A stretch of DNA of 64,000 bases, from assembly GCF_020217485.1 (NCBI RefSeq), contig NZ_JAEKMI010000024.1:1-64000 (forward strand). The letters run 5' to 3'. The position numbers and the translations under genes are program-made. Positions 50,042 to 61,397 of the stretch are shown here, piece by piece; position 1 is the stretch's first letter; every line of letters begins with the position of its first letter. The DNA is from Mycobacterium sp. WUMAC-067 (GTDB lineage: Bacteria > Actinomycetota > Actinomycetes > Mycobacteriales > Mycobacteriaceae). The notes beneath the pieces were generated by a model, which saw only the letters and a program-made list of their open reading frames with translations, was not told the origin of the DNA and did no database searches.

Positions 50042-50047
50042 TACGCT
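50042..50047 (+). promoter_or_regulatory. -10 element of the pyr operon
   Basis: TACGCT fits TAnnnT and would place the transcript start near 50054, just before the PyrR-binding element. The rest of the 297-bp divergent gap (49814-50041) is GC-rich and shows no further feature to me. Confidence 0.5.
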
Positions 50048-50063
50048 GCCGTGCAGTCGACAT

Positions 50064-50099
50064 CCTTTAACGATCCGTCCCGTGAGGCGGAGAAGGAGG
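50064..50099 (+). promoter_or_regulatory. PyrR-binding RNA element overlapping the pyrR ribosome binding site
   Basis: The leader reads CCTTTAA, then a stem-loop with GTCCCGTGAGGC, then GGAGAAGGAGG. This matches the PyrR anti-antiterminator core of Bacillus (TTTAA, GTCC-nGn-GAGG, then GAGAAGG). The downstream arm runs into the AAGGAGG site (50093-50099) of pyrR, so bound PyrR would block translation, as described for M. smegmatis. No attenuator hairpin follows. Confidence 0.82.
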
Positions 50100-50110
50100 T
50101 CAAGTTTCGT

Positions 50111-50683
50111 ATGGGTGCTGCGGGCGACACGCGCTCAGGCAGTGATTCCCGGGAATTGATGTCGGCGGCCGACGTGGGCCGCACCATTTCCCGTATCGCA
50201 CACCAGATCATCGAAAAGACGGCCCTCGACGGTCCCGACGCGCCGCGGGTCGTGCTACTGGGCATCCCCACACGCGGCGTGATCCTGGCCAAGCGTCTGG
50301 CCGGCAACATCGGCGAATACAGCGGCGTCGAGGTCGGCCACGGCGCGCTGGACATCACCCTGTACCGCGACGACCTGATGCAAAAACCACCGCGGCCGCT
50401 GGAAGCAACCTCGATCCCGGCCGGCGGCATCGACGACGCGTTGGTGATCCTGGTCGACGACGTGCTCTACTCCGGCCGCTCGGTGCGCTCCGCCCTGGAC
50501 GCGCTGCGCGACGTCGGCCGCCCCCGGGTGGTGCAGCTGGCGGTGCTGGTCGACCGCGGCCATCGCGAACTGCCGCTGCGCGCCGATTACGTGGGCAAGA
50601 ACGTTCCCACCTCACGCGGCGAGAGCGTGCACGTGTTGTTGAGGGAGAACGACGGTGACGACGGGGTGGTGATCTCGCGATGA
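50111..50683 (+). CDS. pyrR: PyrR bifunctional regulator/uracil phosphoribosyltransferase
   Basis: 190 residues from ATG 50111, 11 bases after AAGGAGG. PRTase fold with the PRPP-binding signature VILVDDVLYSGRSVRSA and the PyrR-typical GHGALDITLYRDDL and DRGHRELPLRADYVGKN blocks. It binds pyr mRNA when UMP/UTP is high and has weak UPRTase activity. It is the first gene of pyrR-pyrB-pyrC-x-carA-carB-pyrF, all overlapping by 1 to 4 bp. Confidence 0.97.
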   Translation: MGAAGDTRSGSDSRELMSAADVGRTISRIAHQIIEKTALDGPDAPRVVLLGIPTRGVILAKRLAGNIGEYSGVEVGHGALDITLYRDDLMQKPPRPLEATSIPAGGIDDALVILVDDVLYSGRSVRSALDALRDVGRPRVVQLAVLVDRGHRELPLRADYVGKNVPTSRGESVHVLLRENDGDDGVVISR

Positions 50684-51648
50684 CGCGCCACCTGCTCGCC
50701 GCCGGCGACCTGAGCCTCGACGACGCGACCGCCATCCTCGACGACGCCGACCGCTTCGCCCAGGCGCTGGTGGGCCGCGAGATCAAGAAACTGCCGACGC
50801 TGCGCGGCCGCACCATCGTGACGATGTTCTACGAGAACTCGACCCGCACCCGGGTGTCCTTTGAGGTGGCCGGCAAGTGGATGAGCGCCGACGTGATCAA
50901 CGTCAGTGCCACCGGATCGTCGGTGGGCAAGGGCGAGTCCCTGCGCGACACCGCACTGACGCTGCGGGCTGCCGGGGCGGACGCGCTGATCATCCGACAT
51001 CCGGCGTCGGGCGCCGCGCATCTGCTTGCCGAATGGACATGCGCCGAAGGCGATTCCGCTGATTCCGGCCCCTCGGTGATCAACGCCGGGGACGGCACTC
51101 ACGAGCACCCGACGCAGGCGCTGCTGGACGCGCTCACCATCCGCCAGCGGCTCGGCGGCATCGATGGCCGGCGCGTCGTGATCGTCGGCGACGTCCTGCA
51201 CAGCCGGGTGGCTCGTTCCAACGTCATGTTGCTGCACACCTTGGGCGCCGAGGTGGTCCTGGTGGCACCGCCGACGCTGCTGCCGGTCGGCGTCGAGGGC
51301 TGGCCGGTCACCGTGTCCAACGACTTCGACGCCGAGCTGCCCGCCGCCGACGCGGTGCTGATGCTGCGCGTGCAGGCCGAGCGGATGAACGGCGGCTTCT
51401 TCCCGTCGGTGCGCGAATACTCGTCGCTGTACGGGCTTTCCGATCGTCGCCAGGCGATGCTGCCCGGCCACGCCGTGGTGCTGCACCCCGGACCGATGCT
51501 GCGCGGCATGGAGATCGCATCATCGGTGGCCGACTCGTCGCAATCGGCGGTGCTGCAACAGGTTTCCAACGGTGTGCATGTGCGGATGGCGGTGCTGTTC
51601 CATGTGCTCGTGGGTGCCGAGTCGGCCGGAAACGAGGGGGCCGCATGA
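50680..51648 (+). CDS. pyrB: Aspartate carbamoyltransferase, catalytic chain
   Basis: 322 residues. Carbamoyl-phosphate-binding FYENSTRTRVSFE, then SVGKGESLRDT, the His loop HPASGAAHLL and DGTHEHPTQALLDALTI, and aspartate-side HPGPMLRGMEI. It makes N-carbamoyl-aspartate. No pyrI regulatory chain is present, as usual in actinobacteria. The start overlaps pyrR by 4 bp. Confidence 0.98.
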   Translation: MTRHLLAAGDLSLDDATAILDDADRFAQALVGREIKKLPTLRGRTIVTMFYENSTRTRVSFEVAGKWMSADVINVSATGSSVGKGESLRDTALTLRAAGADALIIRHPASGAAHLLAEWTCAEGDSADSGPSVINAGDGTHEHPTQALLDALTIRQRLGGIDGRRVVIVGDVLHSRVARSNVMLLHTLGAEVVLVAPPTLLPVGVEGWPVTVSNDFDAELPAADAVLMLRVQAERMNGGFFPSVREYSSLYGLSDRRQAMLPGHAVVLHPGPMLRGMEIASSVADSSQSAVLQQVSNGVHVRMAVLFHVLVGAESAGNEGAA

Positions 51649-52937
51649 GCGTTTTGCTGCGCGGGGTTCGGCTGTACGGCGAAGGCGACCGCGTCGACGT
51701 GTTGGTGGATGACGGTCAGATCGCCGAGATCGGCCCGGGCCTGAAGATCCCCGACTCAGCCGACGTCATCGACGCGACGGGCCAGGTGCTGCTCCCGGGG
51801 TTCGTCGACCTGCACACCCACCTGCGCGAGCCGGGCCGAGAATACGCCGAGGACATCGAAACCGGTTCGGCCGCTGCGGCTTTGGGCGGATACACGGCGG
51901 TGTTCGCGATGGCCAACACCAACCCGGTCGCCGACAGCCCGGTGGTCACCGACCACGTCTGGCATCGGGGCCAGCAGGTCGGCCTGGTCGACGTGCACCC
52001 GGTGGGCGCCGTCACCGTCGGACTGGCCGGCAAAGAGCTCACCGAGATGGGCATGATGGCGAACGGGGCCGCGCAGGTGCGGATGTTCTCCGACGACGGC
52101 ATTTGCGTGCACGATCCGCTGGTGATGCGCCGCGCCCTCGAGTACGCCACCGGCCTGGGCGTGCTCGTCGCCCAGCACGCCGAGGAGCCCCGGCTGACCG
52201 TCGGCGCCGTCGCCCACGAGGGCCCCACCGCCGCCCGGCTGGGCCTGTCCGGATGGCCGCGGGCGGCCGAGGAATCCATCGTCGCCCGGGACGCGCTGCT
52301 GGCCCGCGACGCCGGCGCCCGGGTGCACATCTGCCACGCCTCCACCGCGGGCACCGTCGAGATCGTGAAATGGGCCAAGGATCAAGGGATTTCGATCACC
52401 GCCGAGGTCACCCCGCACCACCTGATGCTCGACGACAGCCGGCTGGCCAGCTACGACGGGCGCAACCGCGTCAACCCGCCGCTGCGCGAAGCGGCCGACG
52501 CGGTGGCGCTGCGCCAGGCGCTGGCCGACGGCGTCATCGACTGCGTGGCCACCGATCACGCCCCGCACGCCGAGCACGAGAAGTGCGTGGAGTTCTCCGC
52601 GGCGCGGCCCGGCATGCTGGGGCTGCAGACGGCGCTGTCGATCGTGGTGCAGACGATGGTCATCCCCGGGCTGCTGACCTGGCGTGGCCTCGCCCGGGTG
52701 ATGAGCGAAAACCCCGCGCGCATCGCGCGCCTGCCCGATCACGGCCGGCCGCTGGAGGTGGGGGAGCCGGCCAACCTGACCGTGGTGGACCCCGACGCCA
52801 CCTGGACCGTCGCCGGGCCCGACCTGGCCAGCCGGTCGGCCAACACGCCCTACGAAGCGATGACCTTGCCCGCCACCGTGACCGCGACCCTGCTGCGCGG
52901 CAAGGTCACCTGCCGAGACGGGAAGTGCCCGGCATGA
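51645..52937 (+). CDS. pyrC: Dihydroorotase (type I)
   Basis: 430 residues of the amidohydrolase fold: zinc ligands in DLHTHLREPGREYAED, the bridging region and His in HICHASTAGTVEIV and EVTPHHLMLDD, and the catalytic Asp in CVATDHAPHAEHEK. It closes carbamoyl-aspartate to dihydroorotate. pyrD is not in the operon. Overlaps pyrB and the next gene by 4 bp. Confidence 0.98.
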   Translation: MSVLLRGVRLYGEGDRVDVLVDDGQIAEIGPGLKIPDSADVIDATGQVLLPGFVDLHTHLREPGREYAEDIETGSAAAALGGYTAVFAMANTNPVADSPVVTDHVWHRGQQVGLVDVHPVGAVTVGLAGKELTEMGMMANGAAQVRMFSDDGICVHDPLVMRRALEYATGLGVLVAQHAEEPRLTVGAVAHEGPTAARLGLSGWPRAAEESIVARDALLARDAGARVHICHASTAGTVEIVKWAKDQGISITAEVTPHHLMLDDSRLASYDGRNRVNPPLREAADAVALRQALADGVIDCVATDHAPHAEHEKCVEFSAARPGMLGLQTALSIVVQTMVIPGLLTWRGLARVMSENPARIARLPDHGRPLEVGEPANLTVVDPDATWTVAGPDLASRSANTPYEAMTLPATVTATLLRGKVTCRDGKCPA

Positions 52938-53452
52938 ATTCGGGCACGCTGGTGGGGTCGCTGATCTTCGCGGCGGTGCTGGTGGTGGTGATCACGGTGG
53001 TGATCCAGCTGATGATGCGCAGCTGGCAGCGCCGCGCGCAGCGGCAGGCGGAGCTGATCGGCGACCTACCGCAGATCCCGGACCAGGTCGGTGCGGCGAG
53101 CATCACCACCCGCGGCCACTATTGCGGTTCCATGATGGCGCCGGGCTGGAGCGAGCGAATCGCGGCAGGCGATCTCGGTTACCGCAGCAAAGCGGTGCTG
53201 ACCCGCTACGCCGGGGGCATCATGGTGGAACGCCTGCGGGCCCAACCGATTTGGATTCCACAGGACTCGATCACTGCCATCCGCATGGAGCGCGGCATGG
53301 CGGTGCGGCCGGCCCGGATCGGCATACTGGCGATCCGCTGGCGGCTGCCGTCGGGCGTCGAGATCGACACCGGTTTCCGGGCGAATGAGCGCCACGACTA
53401 CGACGAGTGGCTAGAGGAACGACGGGATGGCCAGGAGAATGAGGTCGCGTGA
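52934..53452 (+). CDS. Membrane-anchored PH-like protein, Rv1382 family
   Basis: 172 residues: one N-terminal membrane helix (about 6-28, VGSLIFAAVLVVVITVVIQL), then a cytoplasmic beta-rich domain with the PH-like pattern (GHYCGSMMAPGWSERIAAGD, AGGIMVERLRAQPIWIPQ, RIGILAIRWRLPSGVEIDTG). It is conserved inside the mycobacterial pyr operon between pyrC and carA (Rv1382, recalled), coupled by ATGA at the front and GTGA at the back. Its role in pyrimidine synthesis, if any, is unknown; anchoring CarAB or PyrC at the membrane is a possibility. Confidence 0.85.
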   Translation: MNSGTLVGSLIFAAVLVVVITVVIQLMMRSWQRRAQRQAELIGDLPQIPDQVGAASITTRGHYCGSMMAPGWSERIAAGDLGYRSKAVLTRYAGGIMVERLRAQPIWIPQDSITAIRMERGMAVRPARIGILAIRWRLPSGVEIDTGFRANERHDYDEWLEERRDGQENEVA

Positions 53453-54584
53453 GCAGTAAGGCCCTATTGGTACTCGAAGACGGCCGCGTCTTCACCGGCA
53501 CGCCGTTCGGCAAGATCGGTCAAGCGCTGGGCGAGGCCGTGTTTTCCACCGGCATGTCCGGCTACCAGGAGACGCTGACCGATCCCAGTTACCACCGGCA
53601 GATCGTGGTGGCCACGGCGCCGCAGATCGGCAACACCGGGTGGAACGACGAGGACGCCGAGAGCCGCGGTGACAAGATCTGGGTCGCCGGCTACGCGGTG
53701 CGCGATCCCTCGCCGCGCCCATCCAACTGGCGGGCCACCGGAACCCTGGAGGACGAGCTGATCCGCCAGCACATCGTGGGGATCGCCGGCATCGACACCC
53801 GGGCGGTGGTCCGGCATCTGCGCACCCGCGGCTCGATGAAGGCGGGCGTGTTCTCCGGCGACGCGCTCGCCGACCCGGACGAGTTGTTGCAGCGGGTAAC
53901 GGGACAGCAGTCCATGCTGGGCGCCGACTTGGCCGGCGAGGTCAGCACGCCGGACACCTACATCGTGGAACCCGAAGGGACACCCCGGTTTACGGTGGCC
54001 GCGCTGGACCTGGGCATCAAGACCAACACGCCGCGCAATTTCGCCCGGCGCGGCATTCGCAGCCACGTGCTGGCGTCGTCGGCGACCTACGAGCAGATCG
54101 CCGACATCAATCCGGACGGAGTGTTCCTGTCCAACGGCCCGGGCGACCCCGCCACCGCCGATCACATCGTGGCGGTCACCCGCGAGGTGCTGGGGGCCGG
54201 AATCCCGTTGTTCGGCATCTGTTTCGGCAACCAGATCCTGGGCCGGGCGCTGGGCCTGTCCACCTACAAGATGGTGTTCGGCCACCGCGGTATCAACATC
54301 CCGGTCATGGACCACGCCACCGGGCGGGTGGCGGTGACCGCACAGAACCACGGCTTCGCGCTCGAGGGGGAGGCCGGCCAGTCGTTCGACACGCCGTTCG
54401 GCCAAGCGATCGTCAGCCACACCTGCGCCAACGACGGAGTCGTCGAGGGCGTCAAACTCGCCGACGGACAGGCCTTTTCGGTTCAATACCATCCGGAGGC
54501 CGCCGCCGGCCCTCACGACGCGAATTACCTGTTCGACCAATTCATCGAGTTGATGGCGGCCCCAAACCGCGGAAAGGGGCGGTA

Positions 54585-54585
<1 letters not shown>
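53449..54585 (+). CDS. carA: Carbamoyl-phosphate synthase, small (glutaminase) subunit
   Basis: 378 residues. The N-domain holds FSTGMSGYQETLTDPSYH; the class I amidotransferase domain has the nucleophile in GICFGNQILGRALGL, and His/Glu in SVQYHPEAAAGPHD. It supplies ammonia from glutamine to CarB. The TAG stop shares its final G with the carB GTG. Confidence 0.98.
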
Positions 54586-57946
<3,361 letters not shown>

Positions 57947-57950
<4 letters not shown>

Positions 57951-58771
57951 CCGGATTCGGGGTCCGGCTGACCGACGCGAAAGCCGAGCGCGGGCCGCTG
58001 TGCGTGGGCATCGACCCGCACCCCGAGCTGCTGCGGGCCTGGGGCCTGCCCACGACCGCCGACGGGCTGGCCGCGTTCTGCGACATCTGCATCGAGGCGT
58101 TCTCGGGGCTCGCCGTCGTCAAGCCCCAGGTGGCGTTCTTCGAGGCCTATGGCTCCGCCGGATTCGCGGTGCTCGAACGCACCATCGCAGCCCTGCGGTC
58201 GGCCGGGGTGCTGGTGCTGGCCGACGCCAAGCGCGGTGACATCGGAACGACGATGGCCGCCTACGCCGCTGCCTGGGCGGGGGATTCGCCGCTGGCCGCC
58301 GACGCGGTGACGGCCACGCCGTACCTGGGGTTCGGGTCGCTGCGGCCGCTGCTGGAAGCTGCCGCGGCGCACGACCGGGGCGTGTTCGTGCTGGCCGCGA
58401 CCTCCAACCCGGAGGGCGCGACCGTGCAGCGGGCCGCCTTCGACGGCCGCACGGTGGCCCAGCTGGTCGTCGACCAGGCGGCGGTGGTGAATCGGTCGGC
58501 GACCCCGTCCGGGCCCGGATACGTCGGCGTCGTCGTGGGCGCGACCGTGCTGCAGGCACCCGATCTCAGCGCCCTGGGTGGGCCGGTGCTGGTGCCCGGC
58601 CTCGGGGTGCAGGGCGGGCGGCCCGAGGCGCTCGCCGGACTGGGCGGGGCCGAGCCGGGACAGCTGCTGCCCGCGGTGGCGCGCGAGGTGCTGCGGGCCG
58701 GGCCGGGGGTGGCGGAGCTGCGCGGGGCGGCCGAACGGATGCTGGACGCCGTCGCCTACCTGGCGGTCTGA
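57947..58771 (+). CDS. pyrF: Orotidine 5'-phosphate decarboxylase (type 2)
   Basis: 274 residues, the mycobacterial type 2 length. Catalytic Lys-Asp network in LADAKRGDIGTTMAAYA and substrate blocks CVGIDPHPELLRAWGL and VPGLGVQGG. It makes UMP and closes the operon. GTG 57947 overlaps the carB stop by 4 bp. The 56 bp that follow hold no gene; the HTH-TOBE gene converges on it. Confidence 0.97.
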
Positions 58772-58827
58772 GTTAGTGCGATGGCGGCGACCCGCTGCGC
58801 CCAGCTACGCCGCGCTTGCGATCGCCG

Positions 58828-59250
58828 CTAGTCCGACGCCAGCGCCGTGCTGGGCTGGGCGGTTTCGACGATGACGGTGGTGGCCTTGACGACGGCCACC
58901 GCGACGCTGCCGGGACGCAGCTGCAACTCCTCGGCGGCCTCGGTGCTCATCAGCGAAACGACGGTGAACGGACCGCACTGCATCTCCACCTGGGTCATCA
59001 CCTTGTCGCTGACCACCGCGGTGACCAGCCCGACGAAGCGGTTGCGGGCCGAGCTGCCGATGCTGAGCGGGTCGGCCGGCGGTGCGGGCGCGTTGCTGCG
59101 GGAGAAGCGGGCGAGGTCCTCGCTGGCGATCACCTTGCGGCCGGCGGCGTCGTGGCTGACCTCCAACGCCCCCTGATTGATCCAGCGCCGCACGGTGTCA
59201 TCACTGACGCCGAGCAGCTCAGCCGCCTGGCGAATCCGCAGGTTGGACAC
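58828..59250 (-). CDS. HTH-TOBE (molybdopterin/molybdate-binding) protein
   Basis: 140 residues. Residues 1-50 are a MerR/excisionase-type helix-turn-helix (LRIRQAAELLGVSDDTVRRW, then VIASEDLARFSR). Residues about 70-138 are a TOBE/Mop domain (RNRFVGLVTAVVSDKVMTQV, LMSTEAAEELQLRPGSVAVA, VVKATTVIVE), which binds molybdate or tungstate. It is likely a small molybdate sensor; no mod transport genes are adjacent. It occupies the place of PE15/PPE20 in M. tuberculosis. The GTG start appears leaderless, six bases after TACGAT. Confidence 0.88.
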   Translation of the reverse strand: MSNLRIRQAAELLGVSDDTVRRWINQGALEVSHDAAGRKVIASEDLARFSRSNAPAPPADPLSIGSSARNRFVGLVTAVVSDKVMTQVEMQCGPFTVVSLMSTEAAEELQLRPGSVAVAVVKATTVIVETAQPSTALASD

Positions 59251-59256
59251 GCCCCG

Positions 59257-59262
59257 ATCGTA
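59257..59262 (-). promoter_or_regulatory. -10 element (TACGAT) for a leaderless HTH-TOBE gene
   Basis: On the minus strand TACGAT ends six bases before GTG 59250, without a Shine-Dalgarno between. Confidence 0.5.
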
Positions 59263-59800
59263 ACTGATCCCTCACCGCGGATTAGCTGAACGCCGTCCGG
59301 TCGGGCCGCCTTTCCGCAGGTGCGGATCGTTGTCCGCAAGAGTCCGGGTCCTGCGGTAGCACACCCTCTAGTGGTACGAATCCGCGGAACCGGAGAGCCC
59401 GAATTCGCCGGCCCCTGGCGGCCGCCGTCGAGGGCCCCGACCCCCCACGACCCCGCGGGACCCGCCGAACCCCGTCGCGGCGGGCGGGGCGGCGGCGCTG
59501 GCCTGCCGTTTGACGGCGAACGCGACACGCGCGACACGCCGTGACGAATGCGTGATCCCTCGCACCGCCGCGCGCGACTGCGCGCGGGCGCATTTCCCAA
59601 CGGGCCCCGGCGCCGCAGCTCATGCGGACCGAACGCATAAAACCGCTGGTAGAGGGCTCAACTATGGCCGAAAACGGGCCGCGCCGGAGCCGTCGCGACG
59701 GCGTCGAGGCGGGCGTCGTCGACGGTGTCCGGCGGGCAGCTTGGGCGGGACACGCGCCGTTGCATGCTGGGAGTTTGCCCCGTTAAGCAGGGGGGCGGGT
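59263..59800. other. Gene-poor GC-rich gap upstream of mihF
   Basis: About 540 bp with no frame I would defend on either strand. It holds a tandem pair of the 9-mer CGCGACACG (59521-59538) and long C/G runs (about 59420-59500), but no recognisable RNA family. In M. tuberculosis this interval is also long because mihF is often annotated with a much earlier start. Confidence 0.5.
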
Positions 59801-59801
59801 T

Positions 59802-59807
59802 AGATTT
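59802..59807 (+). promoter_or_regulatory. Possible -10 element (TAGATT) for mihF
   Basis: TAGATT fits TAnnnT and would give a leader of about 90 nt that becomes AT-rich (59860-59895) before the GGAGGA site. A TTGCCC lies 20 bp upstream, a little far for a -35. Confidence 0.35.
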
Positions 59808-59903
59808 CGTCAGGAGGCCTGAGTACGGTCGTCTCCGCTGGCAGAAGAACCGGCGAGACAAAATGAGATCGATTGAAATTGATTGATCAGATACGGAGGA
59901 ATC

Positions 59904-60218
59904 GTGGCCCTTCCCCAGTTGACCGACGAGCAGCGCGCGGCCGCGTTGGAGAAGGCGGCTGCCGCACGTCGAGCGCGAGCAGAGCTCAAGGACCGGCTGA
60001 AGCGTGGCGGCACCAACCTCACCCAGGTGCTCAAGGACGCCGAGACCGACGAAGTCCTGGGCAAGATGAAGGTTTCCGCGCTTCTCGAGGCGTTGCCCAA
60101 GGTGGGCAAGGTCAAGGCGCAGGAAATCATGACTGAGCTGGAGATCGCCCCCACCCGCCGCCTGCGCGGTCTCGGCGATCGTCAGCGCAAGGCCCTGCTG
60201 GAAAAGTTCGGCTCCTAA
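59904..60218 (+). CDS. mihF: Mycobacterial integration host factor mIHF
   Basis: 104 residues from GTG 59904, right after GGAGGA. An in-frame TGA at 59880-59882 rules out the long 190-residue version once annotated in M. tuberculosis. The sequence matches mIHF closely: N-terminal helix LTDEQRAAALEKAAAARRAR, then a helix-two-turn-helix core with GKMKVSALLEALPKVGKVKA and the DNA-binding RRLRGLGDRQRKALLEKFG. It is an essential nucleoid protein, first found as a host factor for L5 integration. gmk follows at 88 bp. Confidence 0.97.
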   Translation: MALPQLTDEQRAAALEKAAAARRARAELKDRLKRGGTNLTQVLKDAETDEVLGKMKVSALLEALPKVGKVKAQEIMTELEIAPTRRLRGLGDRQRKALLEKFGS

Positions 60219-60306
60219 CCCGGCCGCCGACGATGCAGGCCGAACGGCCTGAGGAGACGGCGGGCACACCGGCCCGAGCCGTGGGCGCACCTGCCCAGGA
60301 GCGCCG

Positions 60307-60975
60307 GTGAGCGGCGGGGGACCGGACATCCAGCACGGGGCACGTCCCGAACCATCCGGTGACGGACGTGTGGTCGTGCTGTCCGGTCCCTCCGCAGTCG
60401 GCAAGTCGACGGTGGTCCGGTGCCTGCGCGAGCGGGTCCCGGACCTGCATTTCAGCGTCTCGGCCACCACACGGGCGCCGCGGCCCGGCGAGGTCGACGG
60501 CGTCGACTACCACTTCGTCAGCCCCGAACGCTTCCAGCAGCTGATCGACGAGGGCGCGCTGCTGGAATGGGCCGAGATTCACGCGGGCCTACACCGCTCG
60601 GGCACCCTGGCCGAGCCGGTTCGGGCCGCCACCGCCCGCGGATTCCCGGTCCTGATCGAGGTGGATCTGGCCGGGGCCAGGGCAGTGAAGAGGGCGATGC
60701 CCGAGGCCCTGACGGTGTTTTTGGCGCCGCCCAGCTGGGAGGACTTGGAGGCCAGGCTCGTCGGCCGGGGCACCGAGACCCCGGAGGTCATGCAGCGGCG
60801 CCTCGAGACCGCCCGCATCGAAATGGCGGCCCGCGACGACTTCGACCGGGTGGTCGTCAACCGTCGATTGGAGTCTGCGTGCGCCGAATTGGTATCCTTG
60901 CTGGTGGGAACTGCGCCGAACCGGCATGACCCAGCTGGCCAGACCAGAAGCCAGACCGCATCCAATCAAGATTGA
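60307..60975 (+). CDS. gmk: Guanylate kinase
   Basis: 222 residues. P-loop LSGPSAVGKSTVV, GMP-binding SVSATTRAPRPGEVDGVDYH and LLEWAEIHAGLHRSGT, LID RGTETPEVMQRRL. It phosphorylates GMP and dGMP. GTG 60307 follows AGGAG. The C-terminal 20 residues (after LVGTAPNRHD) are longer than in M. tuberculosis and look unstructured. Confidence 0.96.
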   Translation: MSGGGPDIQHGARPEPSGDGRVVVLSGPSAVGKSTVVRCLRERVPDLHFSVSATTRAPRPGEVDGVDYHFVSPERFQQLIDEGALLEWAEIHAGLHRSGTLAEPVRAATARGFPVLIEVDLAGARAVKRAMPEALTVFLAPPSWEDLEARLVGRGTETPEVMQRRLETARIEMAARDDFDRVVVNRRLESACAELVSLLVGTAPNRHDPAGQTRSQTASNQD

Positions 60976-61049
60976 GTACCGAACTTTCAGCGGTGATCAG
61001 CCGTTTTGGGGCTCGAGCCCGATTTCGAACGCAGAGGAGATTGACCTCA

Positions 61050-61376
61050 GTGACTATTCCGCAGTCCGACGCAGCCCTGGCCGCCGTCCCCGACCGGTTC
61101 GATCTGTCCGCCGGGGCACCGGGCGCCTACGACACTCCGCTGGGCATCACCAACCCGCCCATCGACGAGCTGCTGGACCGGGTTTCGAGCAAGTACGCCC
61201 TGGTCATTTACGCGGCCAAGCGGGCCCGTCAGATCAACGATTACTACAACCAGCTCGGTGAGGGCATCCTCGAGTACGTGGGGCCGCTGGTCGAGCCGGG
61301 GCTGCAGGAAAAGCCGCTCTCGATCGCGCTCCGCGAGATCCACGGCGACCTGCTCGAGCACACCGAGGGCGAGTAA
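61050..61376 (+). CDS. rpoZ: RNA polymerase omega subunit
   Basis: 108 residues from GTG 61050 (VTIPQSDAALAAVPDRFDL), with GAGGAGA nine bases upstream; an earlier in-frame start at 60972 overlaps gmk and is rejected. The core GITNPPIDELLDRVSSKYAL, VIYAAKRARQINDYYNQLGE and LQEKPLSIALREI is the actinobacterial omega signature. It helps assemble RNA polymerase through beta-prime. Confidence 0.96.
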   Translation: MTIPQSDAALAAVPDRFDLSAGAPGAYDTPLGITNPPIDELLDRVSSKYALVIYAAKRARQINDYYNQLGEGILEYVGPLVEPGLQEKPLSIALREIHGDLLEHTEGE

Positions 61377-61397
61377 CAGGGCCGGGCCGGGCGCGCT

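Noticed and set aside
59863..59886. Seven-residue upstream frame (ATG AGA TCG ...) before mihF
   Set aside because: No ribosome binding site of its own and a chance occurrence in AT-rich sequence is likely.
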